Positions 10,281 to 19,418 of a stretch of 64,000 nucleotides of DNA are shown in pieces. Where the stretch lies: assembly GCF_001807485.1 (NCBI RefSeq), contig NZ_KV789180.1, positions 31,272-95,271 on the forward strand, in the 5' to 3' direction. The notes beneath the pieces are model-generated. The model was given only the letters and a program-made list of their open reading frames with translations, was not told the origin of the DNA and did not search any database. The DNA is from Corynebacterium sp. HMSC08A12 (lineage in GTDB: Bacteria > Actinomycetota > Actinomycetes > Mycobacteriales > Mycobacteriaceae). The position numbers and the translations under genes were made by a program. Position 1 is the first letter of the stretch. Each line of letters begins with the position of its first letter.

Positions 10281-10489
10281 AGATCCGAACTTTCCTTTAC
10301 TTGGGGGTTTAGAGTCTTGAGTTCAAGCTAGTTGTGCAGCGTAGGCACTTCAGGGGAACCTTTCACAGCCTACTCCTTTAGTCCTCCACAATAACGCATA
10401 GGGCGCGAAGAAGTTTTTCCCAAAACCTTGAGAAAAGCTTGCAGACAGGTGTTATTGTTTACAAAAGGTTCCCAGCGAACGTTACTAGC

Positions 10490-10516
10490 GTGACAAATGT
10501 GACAGATGTGACTAAT
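10490..10516 (+). promoter_or_regulatory. Triple 9-bp direct repeat upstream of the secreted-protein gene
   Basis: Three adjacent units GTGACAAAT, GTGACAGAT and GTGACTAAT lie about 65-90 bp before the start codon at 10580. A 9-bp period is close to one helical turn, as expected for a response regulator binding side by side. Direct GTnACA-type repeats are typical of MtrA sites in related genera, so MtrA is a candidate. It is not a GlxR site because the inverted TCACA half is missing. Confidence 0.45.
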
Positions 10517-10579
10517 GTTGTTCCCATCTTCTGTTTAAACGCATTTGAGATGACTGAATAAAAACCCGAAAGGTTCACC

Positions 10580-11266
10580 GTGGCTTTCTCTCGACGCTTG
10601 ACCCGTGCCGCCGCTGCACTGACCACTGCCTGCGCACTGGCAGTCCCGACCGTGGTGGCTCCTACTACCGCCGGCGCCCAGGTACAGGGCTCCATCGATC
10701 ACCTGGGCCGCCCCGCGCCGCATGTCCTGGATCAGATCGAGGCTTTCGCCAACAACCCGCAGCTGCCGCCAAATGTGAAGGCTTCCCTGAAGAAGCTGGT
10801 CGGCTTCTTCCGTGGCGATGGCAAGCCGGGCGTTGACGTTCCGGAGAACGCCCCGGCGTTCACCCAGTTCGGCTGGCCGACCGTTTCCGGCCAGTGCATC
10901 GGCGGCAAGAACAAGGCTGTCGGTACCGCGATGGGCGTGCCCGGCCCGGCAAAGCTCCCGCTGCCAGGTATCGGCGCTGGCGAGGTCAACTTCGTCTTCA
11001 CCGCAATGGGCACCGGCACGGTAGCTAAGAAGCAGACCACCGCGATGAACGTCCACTGGATCAACATCAACACTGGCAAGATGGGCCGCACCCCGCTGGG
11101 CTACACCGGCATCAACCCGAAGGGGCCGGCCACGGTTAACGGTGTTGCCAAGACTGGCAAGGGCACCGTCATCGCCCTGCTCGAGGGTGGCGTAACCACT
11201 CACGAGAAGGAGTCCGGCAACTCCAACTGCAACTTCCTGCCGACCGCGGCACTGCTGCAGGTCTAG
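10580..11266 (+). CDS. Conserved secreted protein with Sec signal peptide
   Basis: This is an exported protein of 228 aa. A basic start (RRLTR), a hydrophobic core and the AGAQ cleavage site near residue 33 give a clear Sec signal peptide; no lipobox is present. The mature part has two cysteines (SGQCIGG and SNCNF) that could form a disulphide, and is rich in Gly and Pro. Similar proteins of unknown role are known in Corynebacteriales. The GTG start at 10580 is preceded by GAAAGG. The gene diverges from typA across 299 bp holding a triple direct repeat and ends in a strong terminator. Confidence 0.8.
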   Translation: MAFSRRLTRAAAALTTACALAVPTVVAPTTAGAQVQGSIDHLGRPAPHVLDQIEAFANNPQLPPNVKASLKKLVGFFRGDGKPGVDVPENAPAFTQFGWPTVSGQCIGGKNKAVGTAMGVPGPAKLPLPGIGAGEVNFVFTAMGTGTVAKKQTTAMNVHWININTGKMGRTPLGYTGINPKGPATVNGVAKTGKGTVIALLEGGVTTHEKESGNSNCNFLPTAALLQV

Positions 11267-11304
11267 TAGCTTTCGCCTAGATACCCCTGGGTTTCAGACC
11301 CCAC

Positions 11305-11331
11305 GGCCGCGCTTTCCTGCGCGGCCTTTTT
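11305..11331 (+). terminator. Rho-independent terminator
   Basis: A perfect 8-bp stem, GGCCGCGC paired with GCGCGGCC around the loop TTTCCT, is followed directly by a run of five T. It lies 38 bp after the stop codon of the secreted-protein gene. Confidence 0.9.
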
Positions 11332-11403
11332 CATACCTTCGGCCTTTACCCACACATCCCCTTCTGGCCCCGCCCGCACTACTCACCACAAGCACACAAA
11401 GCC

Positions 11404-12024
11404 ATGGCTGACCTGCACAAAGTAAAACAAGAGACCTTCGACCTCTCCCGCGCGATCAATATCGACCCGAAGGGCTTCGAGCGCGCCGTCGACGCTTACG
11501 AACTGTCCCCCAACCAGCCCGCCACTGTGCAGTCTGGCACTGCCCACCCCAACCCAGTGCTTTACATGCGCCGCCCCACTCCCGGCCACCCGCGTTTTCA
11601 CTACCTCGAATCCTGGCTAGTCCCCCACCTGGACATTCGCCTCAATAAGTTCCACTTCTTCGACGGTATCGAGCCCACGCAGGATCTCTATATAGACATA
11701 GCCTTTATCGAGATTGATGACGCCACCACCCCACCAACCTGGCGCACCCGCGACATTTACGTGGATGTGGTGACGCACCTCCCGGAGGCTCCCTCCCCAG
11801 AACAATCTCAGTCGAGCTCTAGCTACGTCCCGGGCACATCTTCAAAGACGAAAGTCCAGGTACTGGACCTGGACGAGTTGGGCGAAGCACTCCTGGCGGG
11901 TTACATCACCGCCGACGAAGCCCGCAGAGCGCTGGATTCCACGCAGCGACTGCTGGATGGGCTGCACGAGCACGGCAGCGTGGCCGATTGGCTGGCCACC
12001 CAGGGCGTGCGTTTGGGTTACTAG
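11404..12024 (+). CDS. DUF402 family protein
   Basis: This is a cytoplasmic protein of 206 aa. The central FHYLESWLVPHLDIRLNKFHF and YIDIAFIEIDD segments are those of the DUF402 beta-barrel, a fold found in nucleotide phosphatases and in ribonuclease-linked proteins. The N-terminal half carries the variable corynebacterial extension, and a linker rich in Ser (EQSQSSSSYVPG) leads to a helical C-terminus. No catalytic role can be claimed from this sequence. It stands alone, downstream of the terminator at 11.3 kb. Confidence 0.8.
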   Translation: MADLHKVKQETFDLSRAINIDPKGFERAVDAYELSPNQPATVQSGTAHPNPVLYMRRPTPGHPRFHYLESWLVPHLDIRLNKFHFFDGIEPTQDLYIDIAFIEIDDATTPPTWRTRDIYVDVVTHLPEAPSPEQSQSSSSYVPGTSSKTKVQVLDLDELGEALLAGYITADEARRALDSTQRLLDGLHEHGSVADWLATQGVRLGY

Positions 12025-12225
12025 CGCCCTCGACAGCCATGCCATCAGCCCGAAATCGAACACCTTTACTCCTTCTGTCGGGTGCGGAGGACATAATCGT
12101 TATGTTCAGGCAACCCTGAAACTAAAGCTCTGCGAAGCTCTTACACAGCCCCGGACGAATGGCGATTTGAATACGCCATAACCCGCACTGCATATTGACC
12201 ACAGATAGCTAGCCACACTAGACTC

Positions 12226-12282
12226 GGTAGAGGACGCACCTAGGTGCTCCACTTCCGAGGCTCGTGTGAACACCACACGGGC
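12226..12282 (+). promoter_or_regulatory. Two-hairpin structured leader before the DUF3800 gene
   Basis: Hairpin 1 (12226-12256) pairs GGTAGAGGA with TCCACTTCC, with two mismatches, and continues through a bulged C into GCAC-CTAG-GTGC. Hairpin 2 (12260-12282) is a 9-bp stem, GCTCGTGTG with CACACGGGC around AACAC, including one G-U pair. An AGGGGG ribosome site follows at 12296 and the ATG at 12307. Candidate structured RNAs called DUF3800 motifs are known upstream of genes of this family; whether this belongs to one of them was not tested. Confidence 0.55.
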
Positions 12283-12306
12283 TTTCGTGCATATTAGGGG
12301 GAATCA

Positions 12307-13161
12307 ATGCACATCGGATACTTCGACGAATTTGGGCACAACGGCGCATACATCAATCGATACGATGCACGTTTTAAGACCCACCCAGTTTTCGGCATCG
12401 GTGGATTCATAATCCCCGCTCAGAATGTCCGACGACTCTCCGGCTCTTTCAAACACCTAAAAGAAACGGGGCTCAGAGAGGAAATAGAAGCCAAAGTTAG
12501 GGCTAAAGGCAAGAAGGTAGAGCATTGGGAGAAGAAGGGTGCAGCACTACTCACCACCCGCAACGCCCAGAAATACTCTGAACTGCGCCGCCTTATTAAC
12601 CGACTTCTCAACATCCTCGACAAGCTAGACGCCCAAGTTGTCTTCTACGGACAGGAGAAACCTCGAGGAACAAACGAAGATACTGGAGAGAATGAAAAGG
12701 ATCGGTACGACCATGCTATGAAACAGCTGATCCAGCGTATTGGCTGGAGCCTCCCAAGCGATGAGAATTACCTCCTGATTTTCGATAAACAGGGCCCCAG
12801 AGAGCGTGCAGAGATTTTCGCGTCTAGCGCTGCTTTCATGTTCACCAATGAGAGCGCGGAAAAGCTCCTCGAACCGCCTCTCGAGGTGGAAAGTCACCTC
12901 TATCAAACTGTGCAGTGCGCAGACTGGCTGTGCGCGCTTCTGGGAAGAATTGCTGCTTACAAATACGACCCCGATTTTGATGAGTTCGAGTGGGCGGTGA
13001 CATACTTCGGAAACCGCCTATCTCACATTTCCAGCAAGCACGCCAAGATCAGAGCCAATGGCGATGGCAAGGACATGTACTCCAACCATCTCGGAAGTAA
13101 GAGAAAGTGCTTTTCTCATACATCCACGCGGGGTGCAAAAGCCGTCCGGCATGGCGTTTAG
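12307..13161 (+). CDS. DUF3800 domain protein
   Basis: This protein of 284 aa opens with the family signature YFDEFGHNG near residue 5, where acidic residues of an RNase H-like fold are expected. VVFYGQEK, LLIFDKQG and QCADWLCALLGRIAAYK later in the chain also fit DUF3800. Members are common in mobile and defence regions, with proposed nuclease roles that remain unproven. The base composition is clearly lower in GC than that of the core genes, suggesting transfer. The last 25 residues look unlike the family and may reflect a shifted or decayed end. The leader before it is structured. Confidence 0.8.
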   Translation: MHIGYFDEFGHNGAYINRYDARFKTHPVFGIGGFIIPAQNVRRLSGSFKHLKETGLREEIEAKVRAKGKKVEHWEKKGAALLTTRNAQKYSELRRLINRLLNILDKLDAQVVFYGQEKPRGTNEDTGENEKDRYDHAMKQLIQRIGWSLPSDENYLLIFDKQGPRERAEIFASSAAFMFTNESAEKLLEPPLEVESHLYQTVQCADWLCALLGRIAAYKYDPDFDEFEWAVTYFGNRLSHISSKHAKIRANGDGKDMYSNHLGSKRKCFSHTSTRGAKAVRHGV

Positions 13162-13246
13162 TTCTCCTGGAACTCGAGCCAGGTATTACAACGACTCAGT
13201 TCAGATCACCGTCTGGTTGGGCGGACTACCGAACTGACAGGCCGTG

Positions 13247-13546
13247 TTACTGCACAGGCCGTTCTACATAATCAGGCCGGTATTTCTTTAGGTCTTCGCG
13301 TAGCACCTTGCCGAAGTAGCTTTCGGGGGAATACAGACTTAGTATCTTGTCGAGCATGTCATCCGCGATGACGACCTCCGTGCCGTCGTTGAATAACACC
13401 GCATCCATCAACGCATACTCACATTCGCCGCCTAGATCTGCATCAAAAGCATCATCTAAGCCTGCTGCGTAATACTGCTGTTCGTAGCGAGAGAGGAACT
13501 CTTCGTAGATATCCCGAGCAGGATCTTCAAATACCCCAAACCCCAT
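13247..13546 (-). CDS. Small acidic hypothetical protein
   Basis: Unrecognised 99-aa protein, strongly acidic, with no membrane segment or signal peptide. It contains FEDPARDIYEEFLSRYEQQYY followed by a segment rich in Asp and Glu. The ATG at 13546 has a GGAG site at proper spacing, so it is likely translated. Its lower GC resembles that of the DUF3800 gene with which it converges, and both may have arrived together. Size and acidity would fit an immunity or antitoxin-like protein, but nothing in the sequence proves it. Confidence 0.6.
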   Translation of the reverse strand: MGFGVFEDPARDIYEEFLSRYEQQYYAAGLDDAFDADLGGECEYALMDAVLFNDGTEVVIADDMLDKILSLYSPESYFGKVLREDLKKYRPDYVERPVQ

Positions 13547-13631
13547 CGTCTATCTCCAATCCTGCTCGGACTCTTTGTCGCTGTAGCTACTTTGCGGAAG
13601 CCCTCCCCCCCTGGGAACGGGCTGCGGGCCG

Positions 13632-14801
13632 TTACGCCAGGATCTGGCGGCCCATCACCATACGGCAAATCTGGTTGGTGCCCTCGTAGATCTGGGTAAT
13701 CTTCGCATCGCGCATCATGCGCTCCAGCGGGAAGTCGCGGGTGAAGCCGTAGCCACCGAGCAGCTGGACGGCGTCCACCGTGACTTCCATAGCGATGTCA
13801 GAAGCGAAGGCCTTGGAGCCTGCAGCCATCAGGCCCAGCTTGGCTCCATCCTCAGCCACGCCACGCTCCGCGTTGGAGGCCGCGGTGTAGATCATCAGGC
13901 GGGCGGCGTCGATCTTCATCTTCATATCGGCCAGCATGAACTGGGTGTTCTGGAAGTCGGCGATCGCCTTGCCGAACTGCTTGCGCTCCTTCACATACGC
14001 AACAGCCTGGTCGAACGCACCCTGGGCGATGCCCAGAGCCTGCGCGCCGATGGTCGGGCGGGTGTGATCCAGGGTCTGCAGAGCAGTCTTGAAGCCGGTG
14101 CCTTCCTCGCCGATCATGCGGGAAGCCGGAACGCGGCAGTCCTCGAACAGCAGCTCAGCCGTCGGGGAACCCTTGATGCCCAGCTTGTGCTCGTAACCGG
14201 AAACGCTGAAGCCCGGGTCGTCCTTGTTCACCATGAACGCAGAGATGCCGCGTGCGCCAGCCTCCGGATCGGTCACGGCCATCACGGTGTACCAGGTGGA
14301 CTTACCACCGTTGGTGATGAAGCACTTGGAGCCGTTAATAACCCACTCGTCGCCGTCGCGGACAGCGCGGGTCTTCATTGCGCCGGCGTCAGAACCAGCC
14401 TCGCGCTCCGTGAGCGCGTAAGAGGCCATCGCACCGTTAGCAATGTCCGGCAGCACTTCCTTCTTCAGCTCCTCAGAGCCCTGCAGGATCAGGCCCATGG
14501 TGCCCAGCTTGTTCACAGCCGGGATGAGGGAGGAAGAACCACAAACGCGGGCAACCTCTTCGATGACGATAACCGCTGCGAGGGAGTCGCCACCCTGGCC
14601 GCCGTACTCCTCCGGAACGTGGATGGCGTTGAAGCCCGCAGCGTTCAGAGCATCCAGAGCCTCTTGCGGGAAGCGCTCCTCTTCGTCAACGTCCTTGGCG
14701 TGGGGAGCGATCTGCTGCTCGGCCAGGTCGCGGATGGCCTCGCGCAGTGCGAGGTACTCGTCGGGCAGACGGAATGGTTCGAAATCAGGGTTGAAGCCCA
14801 T
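13632..14801 (-). CDS. Acyl-CoA dehydrogenase
   Basis: This FAD-dependent enzyme of 389 aa oxidises acyl-CoA to the trans-2-enoyl-CoA. It shows the two family signatures: ALTEREAGSDAGAMKTRA near residue 135, which contacts FAD and substrate, and QLLGGYGFTRDFPLERMMRD near residue 345, followed by QIYEGTNQI containing the Glu of the usual catalytic position. The ATG at 14801 has GAGAGG upstream. It resembles short or branched-chain acyl-CoA dehydrogenases; substrate length cannot be read. It is a single-gene unit between two intergenic gaps. Confidence 0.9.
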   Translation of the reverse strand: MGFNPDFEPFRLPDEYLALREAIRDLAEQQIAPHAKDVDEEERFPQEALDALNAAGFNAIHVPEEYGGQGGDSLAAVIVIEEVARVCGSSSLIPAVNKLGTMGLILQGSEELKKEVLPDIANGAMASYALTEREAGSDAGAMKTRAVRDGDEWVINGSKCFITNGGKSTWYTVMAVTDPEAGARGISAFMVNKDDPGFSVSGYEHKLGIKGSPTAELLFEDCRVPASRMIGEEGTGFKTALQTLDHTRPTIGAQALGIAQGAFDQAVAYVKERKQFGKAIADFQNTQFMLADMKMKIDAARLMIYTAASNAERGVAEDGAKLGLMAAGSKAFASDIAMEVTVDAVQLLGGYGFTRDFPLERMMRDAKITQIYEGTNQICRMVMGRQILA

Positions 14802-15023
14802 GGTTAATTCTTCGCCTCTCTAGCAGTGAAGTTGAGAACGTTCTTTCCCACCGAGTGTAATGCGCTTCGGCGATTCGGTGATTTGAAAGCGATATTTACA
14901 TAAAGAACTTTACCTTCAGCGCTGTCCTCCCCGGATACGGCTACATCACTTTCCGCTCACCATTCGGTAACAAAACGCCAATCTCATTGGCCACATACAC
15001 ACCTTGTGTTTACAGTGTTATCC

Positions 15024-15752
15024 ATGAAGAGCCTTCGCCGTCGTCCGGTTACCTCCCGATCCCGCGCTCCCCGCTCCGCCCTGGCCGCGGGTGCGGCCGC
15101 CCTGCTACTCGCCGGTGGTTCACTCACCCTGACCGCCTGCGACGACGAGGAGACCACCCCCTCCAACGCAGCGTCTACTCAGGAATCCGCAGACGAAAGC
15201 TCTGCCCAGTCCCTCACGGATCACAGCACTGCCAGCACCGGTGCAGCCAACAGCAAGGCCGAAGACGGCTCCGTAGGCAAGGGCGGCATGTGTGCCACCA
15301 ATGATCTAGAGATCACCACCGCCGACTCGCAGGGCGCAGCCGGCTCCACGCTGGTCAACGTCGTTTTTAAGAACACTTCCTCCGAGCCGTGCTCGATGCG
15401 TGGCTTCCCCGGCGTATCCATGGTCGCAAACCACAACGGCACCCAGCTGGGCAAGCCCGCGCAGCGGGAGAAGGACGTGCCCAGCAAGGACGTAAAACTC
15501 GACCCCGGCGCATCGGCCATCGCGCCCGTGAAGATCACTCAGGTCGGCGCCCTGGATCCGCAGGAGTGCAAGCCCCAGGATGCTGACGGCCTGCGCGTCT
15601 ACCCACCGGAGCAGACCAAGGCCGCCTATGTGCCGATGAAGAACCTGGAGGGTTGTTCCGGGGAGGTCGAGTACCTGTCGGTCCAGCCCGTCAGCATGGG
15701 CGATCAAAGCGGCCAGGCCGGTACCGGCCAAGGCGACCAAGACGGCGAGTAG
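15024..15752 (+). CDS. DUF4232 lipoprotein
   Basis: This is an exported lipoprotein of 242 aa. After an Arg-rich start, a hydrophobic stretch ends in the lipobox LTLTAC with Cys39. A low-complexity linker rich in Ser, Ala and Glu then leads to a DUF4232 beta-sandwich containing TLVNVVFKNTSSEPCSMRGFPGVSM. Proteins of this group are surface-attached with unknown function. The ATG at 15024 is preferred over an upstream in-frame GTG at 15006, since it directly starts the signal sequence. A glycosyltransferase-like membrane gene follows 30 bp later. Confidence 0.82.
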   Translation: MKSLRRRPVTSRSRAPRSALAAGAAALLLAGGSLTLTACDDEETTPSNAASTQESADESSAQSLTDHSTASTGAANSKAEDGSVGKGGMCATNDLEITTADSQGAAGSTLVNVVFKNTSSEPCSMRGFPGVSMVANHNGTQLGKPAQREKDVPSKDVKLDPGASAIAPVKITQVGALDPQECKPQDADGLRVYPPEQTKAAYVPMKNLEGCSGEVEYLSVQPVSMGDQSGQAGTGQGDQDGE

Positions 15753-15782
15753 CGCCGCCCACAAGCCCACGCCTGCCCCACC

Positions 15783-17588
15783 GTGCCTTCCCCCCACAGC
15801 TCTTCCCGCGCCGCACCCCGTCGGTTCACCGCATGGCTGGGTGCGGTGGCTCTGCTCTCCCTCGTCGTCCGTGGCCTCCAGCTCAGCCAGCGCACGTTCT
15901 ACTGGGACGATTTCCTCATCCCCGCTACCTTCAGCGGCGGTTCCCTCGGCGACTATTTCGCCAGCTACGACGGGCACCTCATGCCCGCCTCCGCACTCGT
16001 GCAGGTGCTGGCCCATCGAATTGCTCCGCTCAGTTGGTGGCTCCCCGCCACCGTGTTGATGCTGCTCAGCACCCTCGCCGCAGCACTCTGGTCGAAGGTA
16101 TGCGTGCAACTCACCGGCCGCAGCCTCACCACTTTGGGACTTTACACAGCACTTCTTTTTAGCCCTTTCCTTATGGACGCCGCCGGTTGGTGGTCCGCAG
16201 GCATCAACGCCTTGGCCTGGCAGATCGGCATGGCGGGATTCATGGTGTGTCTGCTCGCCGCGCACCGAGCACTCCCCCGCTACTCCTTATTCGCCACCGG
16301 GTTTCTGCTTTTTGCCCTGCTTTTCACTGAAAAAGCCCTGACGATCGTCCCGGCCGCCCTCGCCCTCGCTGTGCTGGGAGGCATGACCCGGCGCGACATC
16401 GCCCGCTTCTTCGCTGCGCCAGGCGCGCTCTTCGTCGTCTGGTCGCTGATCTTCCTCACCCTCTCACCTCTGCCGCGCGAGGAGGCGAATAGCCAGTCGC
16501 TATGGTCGGCACTGCCCAATAGCCTCTTCACCACCGTGATCCCCGGTGCGCTGGGTGGCCCGTTGTCGTGGGATCGCTGGTCGCCCTCCAGCGCCTTCGC
16601 CACCGCTCCAACGTGGTGGAGCGTCGCCAGTGCGATCCTGCTGCTCGTCCTCGCCGCTTTCTGGCTGCGCCGCGATACTCGCCACCGTCTTCTCGGTTTG
16701 TTCCTGGTGCTCGGCTATCTAGCCGCCATCTACGCGTTGCTTGGCCGCGCCCGTAACAGCACCGGCACCTCTGGTCTGCTGTTGGCCTCTATGCATTACT
16801 TCGCGGACTGGTTTACTTTCGCCGTACTGGTGGTAGGTTGTTGCGCCCTTTCTTATGGACGCCCCCACGTCGCCAACCGCCCCACCCCCAGCTTCGCGGC
16901 CGCGCGCTCCCGCTGGGTTGGGGTGGGGGCGATTCTCGGTGCTGTGGCCATCAGCATCGCCTCTACCTACACCTGGGTGGGCACGTGGAGCAACGACCGG
17001 ACCGCCGACTACCTGGCCAATCTGCGCGCCTCCACGGGGTTGGACGGATCTGGGCAACCGCCGCAGCTGTTGGATCAGCCGGTTCCGCTGGACATCCTCA
17101 CCCCGGTGGTGCACCCGTACGACCGCGTCTCCACGCTGACGGGTCAGCCCGCGGTAACGCAGGTAGACGAGCCGCCACGGATCATCGACGAGTCGGGGAA
17201 GATTGTGGATGCGGAAGTGGTGGCGTCCGCAACAAGCACCGCAGGTAAAGAACCCGAGTGCGGGGTGCGCATCGCCACGGGGCGCTCCCAGGCCATCCTG
17301 CTGGATAACGCCCTGCCGTTCGGGGATTGGACGTGGCAGCTGAACGCGACGGCAAGCACGGATATGACGCTGACCATTACCACGCCCAACGGGTTGGAGG
17401 ATGCCAAGGAGACCAAGAGTCGCGCCGTGGATGTGCGCGTTGGTACGGAGCTAAAGCCCCGCTGGGTGCGGGTGTCCGGCGGCGGCGGAATCCTGTTAGT
17501 GCGGGCGGAGGCGGATTTCGGCGGATCTGACGAATCCGTATGCATCGGGGCGGGTGGCATCGGCCCGCTGGTGGCGAAGGCGAGCTAG
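15783..17588 (+). CDS. Polytopic membrane protein resembling GT-C glycosyltransferases
   Basis: A 601-aa protein with about ten to eleven membrane segments. The first external loop holds FYWDDFLI followed by YDGHLMPAS, the position and type of the acidic motif used by GT-C fold sugar transferases that take polyprenyl-phosphate sugars. A soluble C-terminal domain of about 190 residues follows the last segment, probably outside the membrane. A role in cell-envelope glycan or lipoglycan synthesis is inferred only. The start is GTG at 15783. It may be co-transcribed with the lipoprotein gene before it. Confidence 0.65.
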   Translation: MPSPHSSSRAAPRRFTAWLGAVALLSLVVRGLQLSQRTFYWDDFLIPATFSGGSLGDYFASYDGHLMPASALVQVLAHRIAPLSWWLPATVLMLLSTLAAALWSKVCVQLTGRSLTTLGLYTALLFSPFLMDAAGWWSAGINALAWQIGMAGFMVCLLAAHRALPRYSLFATGFLLFALLFTEKALTIVPAALALAVLGGMTRRDIARFFAAPGALFVVWSLIFLTLSPLPREEANSQSLWSALPNSLFTTVIPGALGGPLSWDRWSPSSAFATAPTWWSVASAILLLVLAAFWLRRDTRHRLLGLFLVLGYLAAIYALLGRARNSTGTSGLLLASMHYFADWFTFAVLVVGCCALSYGRPHVANRPTPSFAAARSRWVGVGAILGAVAISIASTYTWVGTWSNDRTADYLANLRASTGLDGSGQPPQLLDQPVPLDILTPVVHPYDRVSTLTGQPAVTQVDEPPRIIDESGKIVDAEVVASATSTAGKEPECGVRIATGRSQAILLDNALPFGDWTWQLNATASTDMTLTITTPNGLEDAKETKSRAVDVRVGTELKPRWVRVSGGGGILLVRAEADFGGSDESVCIGAGGIGPLVAKAS

Positions 17589-17676
17589 GGCTGGGATAGC
17601 TGGAATAGTGCGCCTTTCCGTACCGTTGAGGGTGGCTAGGAACAAACCAAACCCACGCCAAGGAGGCACTGACAAG

Positions 17677-18402
17677 ATGTCGACTCAGACACCTCAGCGC
17701 GCAGAGAACGCACAGAACGTCATGATCCTCGGAGGCCACGGCAAGGTGGCCCTTCTAGCGGCTCCGCAGCTCGTAGAGGCCGGCCACACCGTCACTTCCG
17801 TGGTGCGCAACCCCGATCACGTGGCGGAGGTGGAGGCCACCGGTGCGAAGGCCGTGGCGCAGGACATCGAACAGCTGGATGTGGCTGGCTTCGAGAAGCT
17901 TTTCGCCGATCAGGACGTGATCATCTGGTCCGCGGGTGTAGGCGGCGGCGACGATGAGCGCACTCTCCGTGTGGACCGCGATGCGGCGATCCGCTCCATC
18001 GACGGTGCCGGAACCAAGCGCTTCGTCATGGTCAGCTACTTCAACTCCCGCGCCGATCACGGCGTGCCGGAGGATCACTCGATGTTCACCTATTGCGAGG
18101 CGAAGGCCGCCGCGGACGACCACCTGCGTGCTTCTTCGACCCAGTGGACGATCGTCGGCCCGTCCGCGCTGACGATGGACGAACCGACCGCTAAGATCGA
18201 AACACGCTCCCCGAAGGCTGATGGCACCGCCAACGGCGACGACGCGCTGCAGGCCAGCCAGGTCTCCCGCGCCGACGTGGCCTCCGTCATCGCCGAGGTT
18301 GTGGATCGCCCGAACCTGGTCGGCCACTTCATCGAGTTCAACAAGGGCGACACCCCCATCACCGAGGCCCTCGACGCACACGCCGAGAACCGATCGGTCT
18401 AA
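17677..18402 (+). CDS. NAD(P)-binding atypical short-chain dehydrogenase (SDR_a5-like)
   Basis: This is a cytoplasmic Rossmann-fold protein of 241 aa. The dinucleotide-binding loop MILGGHGKVALLAAPQL lies near residue 17, and RFVMVSYFNSRAD with a later YCEAKAAADDHL fits the NAD(P)H-binding YwnB/NmrA-like group. The substrate is unknown. The frame is open further upstream, but the ATG at 17677 has a consensus AGGAGG site and makes the expected N-terminus. It is followed after 15 bp by the DUF808 gene, so the two probably form an operon. Confidence 0.82.
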   Translation: MSTQTPQRAENAQNVMILGGHGKVALLAAPQLVEAGHTVTSVVRNPDHVAEVEATGAKAVAQDIEQLDVAGFEKLFADQDVIIWSAGVGGGDDERTLRVDRDAAIRSIDGAGTKRFVMVSYFNSRADHGVPEDHSMFTYCEAKAAADDHLRASSTQWTIVGPSALTMDEPTAKIETRSPKADGTANGDDALQASQVSRADVASVIAEVVDRPNLVGHFIEFNKGDTPITEALDAHAENRSV

Positions 18403-18417
18403 GAGAAAGAGAATTTC

Positions 18418-19353
18418 ATGGCAGCTGGCCTTGCGGCACTACTAGACGACATTGCACTTATCGCCAAGAAGGCCGCGGCCACGACAGATGACGTCGCTGC
18501 CATCGCCGGACGTACCTCGACGAAGGCGGCTGGGGTTGTTATTGATGACGCCGCCGTCACCCCGAAGTTCGTCGCTGGGGTATCCCCCGCGCGCGAGCTG
18601 CCGATCATTTGGAAGATCACCAAGGGCAGCCTCGTCAACAAACTGATCATTATCCTGCCGATCATTCTGCTGCTGAGTTGGCTGCTGCCCGGCGCACTGA
18701 CTCCCCTGCTGATGCTCGGTGGCTTCTACCTTTCCTACGAGGGCGCCGAGAAGGTCCTAGAGAAGGTCGGCCTTGGTGGTCACGGCGAGGGCGAATCAGA
18801 CGATGGCGATGAGGAGAAAGATCAGTCCGAGAGCGCACTGGTGCGCGGAGCGATCCTCACCGACCTGATCCTATCTGCGGAGATCATGGTGATTTCCCTG
18901 AACGAGGTTGCCGACCAGCCACTTTTGACCCGCGCACTGGTGCTGATTCTGGTCGGCCTCATAGTCACTTTCGCCGTCTACGGCGTGGTGGGCGTACTGA
19001 TCAAGATCGACGACATTGGCCTGGCTATCGCCCACAAGCAGGGAGCCAGCGAGGGGATGAAGAAGTTCGGCCTGTTCCTGGTAAAGGGCATGCCGAAGCT
19101 GCTGACCGCCATCGGCATCATCGGCACCCTGGCCATGCTGTGGGTCGGTGGACATATCCTGCTGGTTGGCTTCGACGAGTTGGGACTGCACTGGCCGTAC
19201 CAGGCGGTGCACCACGTGGTGGAGAACTTTGAGCACCTCGGGGGCGCGGTAACCTGGCTGGTGGAGACCGGTTTCAGCTTGCTGTTCGGCCTACTAGTTG
19301 GAGCGGTCATCGCCGTTATCGTCGGTGGTGTAAAGAAACTGCGTGCCCGCTAG
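18418..19353 (+). CDS. DUF808 (YedI-type) inner-membrane protein
   Basis: A 311-aa membrane protein. The opening AGLAALLDDIALIAKKAA is the DUF808 signature, followed by KAAGVVIDDAAVTPKFV and PIIWKITKGSLVNKL, then six or more hydrophobic segments and a His-containing loop (HWPYQAVHHVVENFEHLGG). The family, including E. coli YedI, has no established biochemical role. A charged loop between the early membrane segments is rich in Asp and Glu. It probably shares a transcript with the preceding dehydrogenase gene. Confidence 0.88.
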   Translation: MAAGLAALLDDIALIAKKAAATTDDVAAIAGRTSTKAAGVVIDDAAVTPKFVAGVSPARELPIIWKITKGSLVNKLIIILPIILLLSWLLPGALTPLLMLGGFYLSYEGAEKVLEKVGLGGHGEGESDDGDEEKDQSESALVRGAILTDLILSAEIMVISLNEVADQPLLTRALVLILVGLIVTFAVYGVVGVLIKIDDIGLAIAHKQGASEGMKKFGLFLVKGMPKLLTAIGIIGTLAMLWVGGHILLVGFDELGLHWPYQAVHHVVENFEHLGGAVTWLVETGFSLLFGLLVGAVIAVIVGGVKKLRAR

Positions 19354-19418
19354 GCGCTGCAGGTGCGCTACAAATGAACATAGGACAGACCCGCTAGAAC
19401 TCTAAGGAGGCTCACCTC

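Noticed and set aside
10440..10560. GlxR (CRP-type) binding site
   Set aside because: TGTGA halves are present, but no TCACA partner at the required spacing.
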